Shown: positions 48,879-56,593 of the stretch, in pieces
Layout: every line of letters starts with the position of its first letter
Position numbering within the stretch: position 1 is the stretch's first letter
Source of the DNA: Sphingomonas sp.
GTDB lineage: Bacteria; Pseudomonadota; Alphaproteobacteria; Sphingomonadales; Sphingomonadaceae
Direction: 5' to 3'
Length of the DNA stretch: 64,000 bases
Assembly (NCBI RefSeq): GCF_030145815.1
Contig: NZ_JAIXHL010000026.1
Span: 1-64,000 of the forward strand
Notes under the pieces: model-generated
Seen by the model: the letters and a program-made list of their open reading frames with translations, nothing else
Told to the model about the DNA's origin: nothing
Databases searched by the model: none
Translations under genes and position numbers: made by a program

Positions 48879-50053
48879 GCCGCGTGTCCGAACGCGATCG
48901 GCACGCTGAGCGCGCCGATTTCCGGGAAGCGGGTCGGCTTGGGCTCACCGGTCAGGGTGAAGCCGGGTGCGGCGGCGAGTAGTTCCTCGACCGCCACATT
49001 CAGTTCCAGCGTCGCCAGCGCCGCACCGACGCACGAGTGCGTGCCGCGCCCGAACGCGAGCGAATCCTTCATGTTCGGGCGATCGATGCGGAACTGGTCG
49101 GCGTCCTCGAATACCTCTTCGTCGCGATTGGCCGAGGCATAGACGAGCGCGATCGGCTCGCCGGCAGGGATCGTGCGCCCGCGGATCGTCACATCGGTGA
49201 CCGCGGTACGCGCGAACCCGCGATATGGAGTGTAGAGGCGCAGAAATTCCTCGACCGCCGCAGGAACCAGTGCCGGGTCGGCGCGCAGCTTTGCCTGCAG
49301 CGCCTGATCGCGACCCAGATGCACCGCGATCGACCCGATCATCACGCTCGGCGCAATGATGCCGACGACCAGCACCTGACGGATCGTGCCGACGATCATC
49401 TCTTCGGGCAGCGGCTCGCCATCGACACGCGTGGCGAGCAAAGCGCTGGTCACATCCTCATCGACCGGGAGCGGGTTCGCCTTGCGGTCGGCGACGATGC
49501 CGCGCGCCATATCGTAAAGCAGCAGGCTCGATTCCTTGGTCGCGTCCATATCGGCGGACTGAACCGCAATATTGTAGCGCTGACCGACGCGGGTGAGTTC
49601 GTCCACCGCATCGGGCGTCAGGTTCATCCAGTGCGCGAACACCGCGATCGGCATGTGCGCGGAATAATCGGCGACGACATCGCCCCCACCCTGCGCGACC
49701 ATGTCAGTCAGCAGGTCCCGACAAATTCGCCGCACGATCGGCTCCAGCCTCGCGACCTTACGCTCGGTCAGCAGGGGCGCGATCGCGCGGCGATAGGGGG
49801 TGTGCTCGGGTGGATCCAGATGCAGCGGCGGGCGGCGGCCGGTGAAGGCAACCTTTGGCACGACATTCTGTTTGGAGGTGATGAAGGTCTGCCAATCGGT
49901 CGCCGCGGCGGCGACATCGGCGTGTTTCATCAAGGCCCAAAAGCCGCCCCACGCGTCGCTATGCGCAACGGGGCACCGGGCGCGCAGCTCGGCATACTCC
50001 CCATTCGCGCTGTCGAACGTCTCCGGCTGAAGCGGATCGAAGTCATGCGTCAT
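48875..50053 (-). CDS. Cytochrome P450 with atypical I-helix
   Basis: 392 residues from the ATG at 50053. The heme loop is FGRGTHSCVG with the axial C341. The ExxR pair is E269 and R272. The K-helix region and PERF-like FRIDRPN are normal. In the I-helix the usual acid-alcohol pair is absent: VVGIIAPS has Ile233 and Ala234 where Asp/Glu-Thr is expected, which affects proton delivery to oxygen. P450s in such operons often O-demethylate or hydroxylate aromatics. No ferredoxin or reductase gene lies nearby except the truncated reductase at the window start. First gene of the five-gene operon and divergent from the LacI gene. Confidence 0.88.
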   Translation of the reverse strand: MTHDFDPLQPETFDSANGEYAELRARCPVAHSDAWGGFWALMKHADVAAAATDWQTFITSKQNVVPKVAFTGRRPPLHLDPPEHTPYRRAIAPLLTERKVARLEPIVRRICRDLLTDMVAQGGGDVVADYSAHMPIAVFAHWMNLTPDAVDELTRVGQRYNIAVQSADMDATKESSLLLYDMARGIVADRKANPLPVDEDVTSALLATRVDGEPLPEEMIVGTIRQVLVVGIIAPSVMIGSIAVHLGRDQALQAKLRADPALVPAAVEEFLRLYTPYRGFARTAVTDVTIRGRTIPAGEPIALVYASANRDEEVFEDADQFRIDRPNMKDSLAFGRGTHSCVGAALATLELNVAVEELLAAAPGFTLTGEPKPTRFPEIGALSVPIAFGHAA

Positions 50054-50073
50054 AACAATTGGCCTAAATGACG

Positions 50074-50089
50074 ATGCACGCGCTTGCAA
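50074..50089. promoter_or_regulatory. cre-like LacI operator, P450/LacI divergent spacer
   Basis: TGCACGCGCTTGCA at 50075-50088 differs at one position from the LacI/cre consensus TGNAANCGNTTNCA. It lies in the 81-nt spacer between the P450 and LacI genes, so one site can control both. Confidence 0.6.
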
Positions 50090-50134
50090 GAAACTTTTTC
50101 GCCTTTTTGTGCCGTGCTGTGTAGGAAATGCCGC

Positions 50135-51127
50135 ATGGCAGGACGAAATCCGCGATTAGATGATGTGGCGGCAATGGCAGGCGTGTCGGCGGCGACCGTC
50201 TCGCGTTATCTCAACAGCCCGGAAGTGGTGGCCGCAGCGACGGGCGCGCGCATTCGCGAAGCCATTGAGAAGACAGGCTATGTCCAGAACCTGGCGGCCA
50301 CCGCACTGGCCGGCAGCCGCAGCCGCCTGATCGCGGCGCTGGTCCCCGACATCGCGCAATCGATCTTCAACGACACCGTCGAAGCGATGATCGACGAGCT
50401 GTCGAGCGACGGCAACAGCGTCATGCTCGCGCTGACCGGTGCCGACAATCACCGGCTGACGCGCGAGATCAACATGGCGTTGGGGCGGCGAGTCGATGCG
50501 ATCATCCTGACCGGCATCGTGTCGGACGAAGAGATGCGCCAGCGGCTGCGTTCGGCCGGAACGACGGTGATCGAAACCTGGGGGCTGCCCGACGATCCGA
50601 TCGATGTCGCCGTCGGCTTTTCCCACCGCGCGGCGGGTGAGGAAATGGCGCGGTTTCTGCGCCAGCGCGGCTATCGCCGCCCGCATCTGGTCGTCCCGCG
50701 ATCGACCCGGTCGGAGCGGCGCGCGGACGGATTTGCGACGCGCTGGGTGCATGACGGCGGGGCCGCGCCGACTCGGCTGGAAGTCAATGTTCCCAGTCAC
50801 TTTGGCCAGGGGCGGCTGGCCTATCGCGGCTTGAGCGACCTTGCCGAGCAGCCCGATGTCGTGGTGTGCGGATCGGACTGGATTGCCCAGGGACTGATTG
50901 TCGAGGCACAGGCGGCGGGCATTCGCGTGCCGGACCAGCTGGCAGTGACCGGCTTTGGCAATTTGCGGCTCGCGGGCGACATGCGCCCGACCATCACGTC
51001 GATGGATGTCGATGGGGCCCGCATCGCGCGGGAGGTGATGCGGGTGCTGCGCGCGCGGGCGGCGGGGCAAGAGATTGAGCGGCGCATCGATGTCGGCTTT
51101 CGGGTGATCGCGCGTGAGAGCGCATGA
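50135..51127 (+). CDS. LacI-family transcriptional regulator
   Basis: 330 residues from the ATG at 50135, with AGGAAA upstream. N-terminal HTH (LDDVAAMAGVSAATVSRYLN) with hinge helix LAATALAGSRS, then a periplasmic-binding-protein-like effector domain (IAALVPDIAQSIFNDTVEAM, RVDAIILTGIVSDEEM, DVVVCGSDWIAQGL, LAVTGFGNLRLAGDMRPTITSMDVD). LacI regulators repress catabolic operons until a sugar or sugar-like effector binds. It faces the P450 operon and is followed by a hydrolase gene. Matching palindromes occur in three flanking promoters. Confidence 0.92.
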   Translation: MAGRNPRLDDVAAMAGVSAATVSRYLNSPEVVAAATGARIREAIEKTGYVQNLAATALAGSRSRLIAALVPDIAQSIFNDTVEAMIDELSSDGNSVMLALTGADNHRLTREINMALGRRVDAIILTGIVSDEEMRQRLRSAGTTVIETWGLPDDPIDVAVGFSHRAAGEEMARFLRQRGYRRPHLVVPRSTRSERRADGFATRWVHDGGAAPTRLEVNVPSHFGQGRLAYRGLSDLAEQPDVVVCGSDWIAQGLIVEAQAAGIRVPDQLAVTGFGNLRLAGDMRPTITSMDVDGARIAREVMRVLRARAAGQEIERRIDVGFRVIARESA

Positions 51128-51139
51128 AAGGGCTTGCAT
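51124..51139. promoter_or_regulatory. cre-like LacI operator upstream of the 51.2-kb hydrolase
   Basis: ATGAAAGGGCTTGCAT, one mismatch to TGNAANCGNTTNCA within 51125-51138. It overlaps the LacI stop codon and lies about 50 nt before the hydrolase start. A GCATAACAA word at 51166-51174 could be the -10 region. Confidence 0.55.
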
Positions 51140-51190
51140 CGGCGATTTGCCAAGTTAGTTTTCTCGCATAACAACATTGGGAGAGTGACG

Positions 51191-52171
51191 ATGCGGATCG
51201 GGATGATGGCGTTTGGACTGGCGCTGCTGGGTGGCACCGCACTGGCGCAGACGGCCCCGCAGCCCGATCCCGAAGCCGCCCGCCGCTTTGCCGAAATGCG
51301 CGCCGCAGACGCCAAGCGTCCCGATTCGGTCGGCACCGGACCCTATGCCGCGATCAAGGAGGCCGATCCCGGCATTCCCGACCACACCGTTTATCGCCCG
51401 GCCGATCTGTCCAAGCTGGGCGGCAAGAAATTGGGCGTAGTGATCTGGGGCAATGGCGGATGCGCGGCCGACGGCGCGAGCGCGCGGCATCACCTCGCGC
51501 AGATTGCGTCCTATGGTTATCTGGTGATCGCGCCGGGCAAGATTTACAGCGGACCGGGCGCTCTGCCCCGCCCCGCCGATGCCGCGCCGCGCGGCGTCGA
51601 TCCGGTCACGGGTCAGCTCCCCCCGCCCCCGACCAGCGCGCAGGACGTGCTCAAGGGGCTCGACTGGGCGCTTGCGGAAAATGGCCGCACCGGTAGCCGC
51701 TACAAGGGGCTGATCGATCCGGCGCAGGTCGCCGTCGCCGGGCATAGCTGCGGGGGGCTGCAAGCGATCCAGGCGGGTGCGGAAAAGCGCATCAAGACCG
51801 TGCTGGTCCACAACAGCGGCGTGTTCAATGACGGCAAACAGTCGATCAGCGGCATGACTGTGGACAAGGCGATGCTGAAGGCGCTGCACACCCCGACCCT
51901 CTATGTGCTGGGCGGAAAGGGCGATGTGGCGTGGCCCAATGGCAGCGACGATTATGCCCGGATCACCCATATCCCGGTCGCGCTGATCGACGGCGATGTC
52001 GGCCATGGCGGCACGTTCCGCGAGGAGAATGGCGGCGATGTCGGGCGCTTCTCGGTGGCGTGGCTGAACTGGCAGCTACGCGGCGATGCCGAGGCGGGGA
52101 AGCTGTTCACCGGGGCGGATTGCGGACTGTGCAAGGACCCGAAGTGGAAGATCGCGCGCAAGGGGATTTGA
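51191..52171 (+). CDS. Secreted alpha/beta-hydrolase (dienelactone-hydrolase-like fold)
   Basis: 326 residues from the ATG at 51191 with GGGAGAG upstream. Signal peptide IGMMAFGLALLGGTALA ends before QTAPQP, so it should be periplasmic or outside the cell. The hydrolase core has GVVIWGNGGCAADG (oxyanion region), the nucleophile motif AGHSCGGLQA with a serine followed by cysteine, and a histidine in GDVGHGGTFR. A C-terminal CGLC pair may form a disulfide. Probably an esterase acting on the same substrate group as the LacI-linked operon; the exact ester is unknown. Confidence 0.82.
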   Translation: MRIGMMAFGLALLGGTALAQTAPQPDPEAARRFAEMRAADAKRPDSVGTGPYAAIKEADPGIPDHTVYRPADLSKLGGKKLGVVIWGNGGCAADGASARHHLAQIASYGYLVIAPGKIYSGPGALPRPADAAPRGVDPVTGQLPPPPTSAQDVLKGLDWALAENGRTGSRYKGLIDPAQVAVAGHSCGGLQAIQAGAEKRIKTVLVHNSGVFNDGKQSISGMTVDKAMLKALHTPTLYVLGGKGDVAWPNGSDDYARITHIPVALIDGDVGHGGTFREENGGDVGRFSVAWLNWQLRGDAEAGKLFTGADCGLCKDPKWKIARKGI

Positions 52172-52182
52172 GAAGGCTTACA

Positions 52183-52317
52183 ATCCTCCCCCGCCAGGGG
52201 GAGGTGGCAGCGTAGCTGACGGAGGGGGCGGAAGCACGTCGGCAAGAGGCTCTAGCACACAGCCGCCCTCCCCCTCCGTCGCTTTCAGCGACACCTCCCC
52301 CTTGCGGGGGGAGGATC
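52183..52317. repeat. Long palindromic repeat between convergent hydrolase genes
   Basis: 135 nt running from ATCCTCCCCC to GGGGGAGGAT. The outer arms are inverted (ATCCTCCCCC...GGAGGT versus ACCTCC...GGGGGAGGAT) and inner segments CTGACGGAGGGGG and CCCCCTCCGTCGC are also inverted. The same words recur at 57435-57604, so this is a dispersed family. Confidence 0.85.
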
Positions 52318-52324
52318 ATTCAGG

Positions 52325-53572
52325 TCACCGACAGTTCCCCCCGCGCCAGCACGGGCGCAGCATTGGGGCGGGCTGGTGCGGGACGAAGGCGGCGGGGGTC
52401 TGCGGCCATTTGCCCGTCGCGATGCGCGTATCGAGATAGCGGATCGTCGCCAGCACCGTCGCGGTGTCGAAGGTGCAATGACCCGCCGCGTTGACGTAGA
52501 GGCTCTTCACATCGCCACGCGCGGCTTGCGCATAGCCGCGCTGCATCGCCGGGGCGGTCAGGCCGTCGCCGATGGTCTGGACCGCGACCAGTGGCACCAG
52601 CGGGCGCGCGTTCGGCGTGTAGTGGGCGCGCATATAGGCGACCGCCTTGGGATCGGCGGCGATGCGCTGGCCGGCGTCGAGGATGGCGAGATCGGCGTCG
52701 AGCTTGAGCCCGGCTTGACGGTAGAGCGCCTCGACCATCGCTCGGCGGCCCGATTTTGCGAGCTGTGCGCGATAGTCGATACCGGTGTTCCAGCTGAAAT
52801 TACCGCCCGCGCGCGCCTCCTGATCGGTGCGCGGGAGATAGACGCCCATGACGAAGGATTTGGCGATCTCTGCGGCTTGCGCGGCATAGTCGGTGGCGGC
52901 GGGCCGGGGCTTGTCGCGGCTGGTCCAGTTGGGGATGCCGGCGAGGACGCCGGCGAGAGCGATGCGCGCGCGGCCCTGCGGGGTCTTGGACGCCTCGGCG
53001 AGCGCATCGGCGACGCGCTTGCCGTTGACGCGGTCGTCGTCGATGCCGGTGACGCGAATGCCTGAGTCGGGGGCGATCAGGGTGCGGAAGGCGTAGGCGC
53101 CGTCGAGCGCCATGTTCATCATGCCGAGCGACCCGCCGATCGACGCGCACATCGGGGCGGCGCCGTCGATCCCGCTGCCCTTTGCCTCGGCCAGCGCCGT
53201 GCTGACGAGGCCGCCCATCGAGCTGCCCCAGGCGATGACGCGGTTCGGCTTGCCGTGCTTTGCAGCGAAGGCGGCGATGGCGGCGCGCTGGGCGGGAACC
53301 GCCTGTTCGAGCGCCCAGCCGCCGCTGCCATAGTCCGACCCGGCAATGGCGTAGCCGGCGTCGAGCAGTGCCTGGCGATGCTGTTTGGGGGCGGGATCGG
53401 GGTTGCCCGCGCTGGGGGAGTAGCCACGGCTATAGAGCAACAGGGTGCCGTTCCAGTTGGCTGGAACCTCCGCCGACCATCTGGCACCACCCGGCAGCGT
53501 CTGCTCCTGTCGCGCCGCCCCCGGCAGCGTCATCGCCAGCATCGTCACCGCCGCAATCGCGCCCGTCCGCAT
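52325..53572 (-). CDS. Secreted alpha/beta-hydrolase, 415 aa
   Basis: From the ATG at 53572 with GAGGAGAGG upstream; the longer frame to 53662 is less likely. Signal peptide IAAVTMLAMTLPGAA. The fold is a serine hydrolase: oxyanion-type LLLYSRGYSPSAGNPDP, SDYGSGGWAL, nucleophile motif WGSSMGGLVS and a late histidine in NAAGHCTFD. The large insertion between the nucleophile and histidine (about 200 residues) suggests a lid. The family is not recognised beyond that. The gene is divergent from the MmgE/PrpD gene with a cre-like operator between them, which links it to the same regulon. Confidence 0.82.
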   Translation of the reverse strand: MRTGAIAAVTMLAMTLPGAARQEQTLPGGARWSAEVPANWNGTLLLYSRGYSPSAGNPDPAPKQHRQALLDAGYAIAGSDYGSGGWALEQAVPAQRAAIAAFAAKHGKPNRVIAWGSSMGGLVSTALAEAKGSGIDGAAPMCASIGGSLGMMNMALDGAYAFRTLIAPDSGIRVTGIDDDRVNGKRVADALAEASKTPQGRARIALAGVLAGIPNWTSRDKPRPAATDYAAQAAEIAKSFVMGVYLPRTDQEARAGGNFSWNTGIDYRAQLAKSGRRAMVEALYRQAGLKLDADLAILDAGQRIAADPKAVAYMRAHYTPNARPLVPLVAVQTIGDGLTAPAMQRGYAQAARGDVKSLYVNAAGHCTFDTATVLATIRYLDTRIATGKWPQTPAAFVPHQPAPMLRPCWRGGNCR

Positions 53573-53611
53573 CGCCCTCTCCTCTTTTTGCTTGCGTTTC
53601 CGATAAAGCCG

Positions 53612-53627
53612 ATGAAAGCGTTTGCAT
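53612..53627. promoter_or_regulatory. cre-like LacI operator between hydrolase and MmgE/PrpD genes
   Basis: TGAAAGCGTTTGCA (53613-53626) matches TGNAANCGNTTNCA at every fixed position. It lies between divergent genes at 53572 and 53631, only 3 nt before the latter's ATG. Confidence 0.65.
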
Positions 53628-53630
53628 AGA

Positions 53631-55022
53631 ATGTTTTGTGATAAAGCTATTTCGGCGACCATCGCGGTGCATTTCGCGCAACTGAAGCACGACGCGCTGC
53701 CCGATGCGACGCGCCACGCGACGCGGCGGGCGTTGCTCGATGCGATCGGGGTGACGCTAGGAGCGACCGGGCTGGGTGAGGATGCAGCGCCCTATCGCCG
53801 CCACGCGCTAGCGGTTCCCGGCCCGTCGCGGCTGATCGGATTTGGCGGGTCGAGCACGCCAGCGCTGGCCGCCCTGGCGAACGGTGCGCTCGCGCATCAG
53901 CTCGATTTCGGGGACACGTTCGATGCCGGGCCTGCGCATCCCAATGCGGCGCTGGTCCCTGCCCTGCTGGCGCTGGCGGATGCGCGGCCAGAGCTGACGT
54001 TCGGGGAGTTTCTGGTCGCAATGGCGGCAGGGAGCGATCTTGCCTGTCGGCTGTCGATCGCTGCGCCGCGACCCTATGAGGACGGCGGCTGGTATCCGCC
54101 GCCACTCGTCAATCTGATCGCGACGGCGGCTGCGTGCGCGCGCTTCGTCGGGCTCAATGCCGATGGCATCCGCCATGCGATGGGTCTGGCGCTGTTGCAG
54201 GGCGGTTTCCCGAGCGAGATCAAATATGACGCGACCTCGCCGATCCGGGGGGTGCGCGAGGGGCTGGTGGCGCGGGCGGCCGTGGAAGCGGCGTTGCTGG
54301 CCGAAGCGGGCGCGACCGCCTTTGCCGAGCCGCTGGAGGGACGTGCGGGGTTCTTCGCAATCTATGGCGGGGGTGCGCCGCGCGACGCGCTGCTCGATGG
54401 CTTGGGCGCAACGTTCCTCGGCGATCAGGTGAGCTTCAAGCCCTGGCCCGCATGCCGCGGTACGCATCCCTATATCGAGGCGGCGCTGGTGCTGCGCGAG
54501 CGGGTCGATCCGGCGCGCGTGGTGCGGATCGAGGCGGAGACCGGGCCGATCCAGGAAATGCTGATCCGCCCACAGCCGGCGAAGGCCGAACCAACCCGCG
54601 CGATCGAGGCCAAATTCTCGATCCCCTACACCGTCGCCGAAGCATTGATCGACGGGGCGGTGACACTCGACAGCTTCACGGCGGAGCGGATCGCCGACCC
54701 CGCCACCCGCGCGCTAGCGCACAAGGTGGTCGAGCAGCGCAATCCCGCTTGGGGCCGGAGCGAAGCGGCGAGCGGGTCGCTGACGGTCACCTTCGACGAC
54801 GGCACCACCCTAACCCGCCGCGTAATGCAGGCGGCGGGACATCCCGATCGGCCAATGGATGACGCGGCGTTAATCGCCAAGTTCGTCGACTGCGCCGCCC
54901 ATGCCGCACAGGCGATCGATGCCGTCTCCGCACGGGCGCAGGCCGAGCGCATCCTGACGCTTTCGACCGACGTCCCAGCACACCAGATCGTCGATCTACC
55001 CGCTTGCACGGACAATTTTTAG
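53631..55022 (+). CDS. MmgE/PrpD family protein
   Basis: 463 residues from the ATG at 53631; a TTG at 53622 inside the cre-like site is less likely, and no clear ribosome site precedes either. Family features: RRALLDAIGVTLGATGLG at the N-terminus, NGALAHQLDFGDTFDAGPAHPNAALVPALLALA with the conserved histidine-aspartate region, SFKPWPACRGTHPYIEAAL and AKFSIPYTVAEALIDG. Members include 2-methylcitrate dehydratase and cis-aconitate decarboxylase. Neither substrate is implied by the context, and no prpB or prpC is near. It leads the ligV-ferB-ferA strand with 33 nt to ligV, so a role in handling a hydroxy acid from the phenolic route is possible. Confidence 0.85.
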   Translation: MFCDKAISATIAVHFAQLKHDALPDATRHATRRALLDAIGVTLGATGLGEDAAPYRRHALAVPGPSRLIGFGGSSTPALAALANGALAHQLDFGDTFDAGPAHPNAALVPALLALADARPELTFGEFLVAMAAGSDLACRLSIAAPRPYEDGGWYPPPLVNLIATAAACARFVGLNADGIRHAMGLALLQGGFPSEIKYDATSPIRGVREGLVARAAVEAALLAEAGATAFAEPLEGRAGFFAIYGGGAPRDALLDGLGATFLGDQVSFKPWPACRGTHPYIEAALVLRERVDPARVVRIEAETGPIQEMLIRPQPAKAEPTRAIEAKFSIPYTVAEALIDGAVTLDSFTAERIADPATRALAHKVVEQRNPAWGRSEAASGSLTVTFDDGTTLTRRVMQAAGHPDRPMDDAALIAKFVDCAAHAAQAIDAVSARAQAERILTLSTDVPAHQIVDLPACTDNF

Positions 55023-55037
55023 GTTATATAGCATAAC
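55023..55037. promoter_or_regulatory. Inverted repeat before ligV
   Basis: GTTAT-ATAGC-ATAAC is a perfect 5-bp-arm inverted repeat starting right after the MmgE/PrpD stop and 19 nt before the ligV ATG. AT-rich, so it may be a separate operator or promoter for ligV-ferBA; the MarR protein encoded at 59.7 kb is a candidate binder. Confidence 0.4.
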
Positions 55038-55055
55038 AATATAAAGGAGAGGTTC

Positions 55056-56480
55056 ATGGCTACGATCGCACCGCCGGCTCCCGGCGTAACCTTTACCCGT
55101 CTGAACCCGGTGACCGGCGCCGTCGCGACCGAGGCGAAAGCGTTCAGCGTCGCCGATGCCGATGCCGCCGTTGAGGCCGCTGCCGCTGCCTTCCCGGCCT
55201 GGTCGGCACTCGGCCCCAATGCCCGCCGCGCGGCGCTGAGCAAAGCGGCTGAAGCGCTTGCTGCGAAAGCCGACCAGTTCGTCGATGCGATGATGGGCGA
55301 GATCGGCGCGACCGAAGGTTGGGCGCGGTTCAACCTGATGCTCGCGGTCGGCATGGTGCGTGAGGCTGCGGCGCTGACGACGCAGATCGGTGGCGAAGTG
55401 ATCCCGTCCGATAAGCCGGGCTGCATCGCCATGGCGCTGCGCGAGCCGGTCGGGGTGATGCTGGGCATCGCGCCGTGGAACGCGCCGATCATCCTGGGCG
55501 TGCGCGCGGTCGCGGTGCCGCTGGCATGCGGCAATACCGTGGTGCTCAAGGCGAGCGAGCAATGCCCGCGCACGCATAGCCTGATCGCCGAGGCGTTCGA
55601 CGAGGCGCTGCCCAAGGGTGCGGTCAGCATCGTTACCAACGCTCCGGCCGATGCGCCGGAGATCGTCGGCGCGCTGATCGACAACCCGCATGTGCGCCGC
55701 ATCAACTTCACCGGATCGACCGCGGTCGGCCGGATCATCGCCAAGCGCGCTGCGGAGCATCTGAAGCCCGTGCTGCTGGAACTCGGCGGCAAGGCACCGC
55801 TGATCGTGCTGGAGGACGCCGATCTCGACGAAGCGGTGAAGGCTGCGGCGTTTGGCGCATTCATGAACCAGGGCCAGATCTGCATGTCGACCGAGCGGAT
55901 CATCGTCGTCGACAGCGTCGCCGATGCGTTCGTCGAGAAGTTCGCGGCGAAGGTCGGGACGATGGCGGTCGGCGACCCGCGCGAGGGCAAGACGCCGCTG
56001 GGCGCGGTGGTCGACCAGAAGACCGTCGATCACTGCAAGGAGCTGATCGCCGACGCGGTTTCGCATGGTGCGGTGCAGGTGAATGGCGGCGAAGCGAACG
56101 GCGTGCTGATGCCCGCGCATGTTATCGACAAGGTGACGCCGGACATGAAGCTGTTCCGCGACGAGAGCTTTGGCCCGGTTGTCGGCGTGATCCGCGCGCG
56201 CGACGAAGCGCATGCGATCGAACTGGCCAACGACACCGAATATGGCCTGTCGGCATCGGTGTTCACCCGCGACACCGCGCGTGGCCTGAACGTCGCAAAG
56301 CAGATCAAGTCGGGCATCTGCCACGTCAACGGCCCGACCGTGCATGACGAGGCGCAGATGCCGTTCGGCGGGGTCAAGGCGTCGGGCTATGGCCGGTTCG
56401 GCGGCAAGGCTGGCATCGACAGCTTCACCGAGCTGCGCTGGATCACGATCGAGACCCAGCCGGGCCATTATCCGATTTAA
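55056..56480 (+). CDS. ligV: Vanillin (aromatic aldehyde) dehydrogenase
   Basis: 474 residues. NAD-dependent aldehyde dehydrogenase fold: PWNAP with N142, FTGSTAVGRIIAKR, catalytic E242 (LLELGGKAPL) and nucleophile C276 (NQGQICMSTE), all intact. The pattern with MSTERIIV is that of salicylaldehyde/vanillin dehydrogenases. It sits directly before ferB and ferA, whose product is vanillin, so it should make vanillate for VanA. AAGGAGAGG precedes the ATG. Protocatechualdehyde and 4-hydroxybenzaldehyde are likely side substrates. The symbol follows the Sphingobium enzyme. Confidence 0.88.
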   Translation: MATIAPPAPGVTFTRLNPVTGAVATEAKAFSVADADAAVEAAAAAFPAWSALGPNARRAALSKAAEALAAKADQFVDAMMGEIGATEGWARFNLMLAVGMVREAAALTTQIGGEVIPSDKPGCIAMALREPVGVMLGIAPWNAPIILGVRAVAVPLACGNTVVLKASEQCPRTHSLIAEAFDEALPKGAVSIVTNAPADAPEIVGALIDNPHVRRINFTGSTAVGRIIAKRAAEHLKPVLLELGGKAPLIVLEDADLDEAVKAAAFGAFMNQGQICMSTERIIVVDSVADAFVEKFAAKVGTMAVGDPREGKTPLGAVVDQKTVDHCKELIADAVSHGAVQVNGGEANGVLMPAHVIDKVTPDMKLFRDESFGPVVGVIRARDEAHAIELANDTEYGLSASVFTRDTARGLNVAKQIKSGICHVNGPTVHDEAQMPFGGVKASGYGRFGGKAGIDSFTELRWITIETQPGHYPI

Positions 56481-56489
56481 CCACCATGT

Positions 56490-56570
56490 CGTCACCCCAG
56501 CGAACGCTGGGGTCTCAAGCCATCAGCCGATCGCTCGCGGCACGAGATCCCAGCTTTCGCTGGGATGACG
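56490..56570. repeat. REP-like palindromic repeat between ligV and ferB
   Basis: 81 nt from CGTCACCCC to GGGATGACG with two internal hairpins. The first 28 nt are identical to the element at 30929 in the lig operon. Confidence 0.85.
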
Positions 56571-56593
56571 GGGGCAGACTTGAAGGAAGAAGT

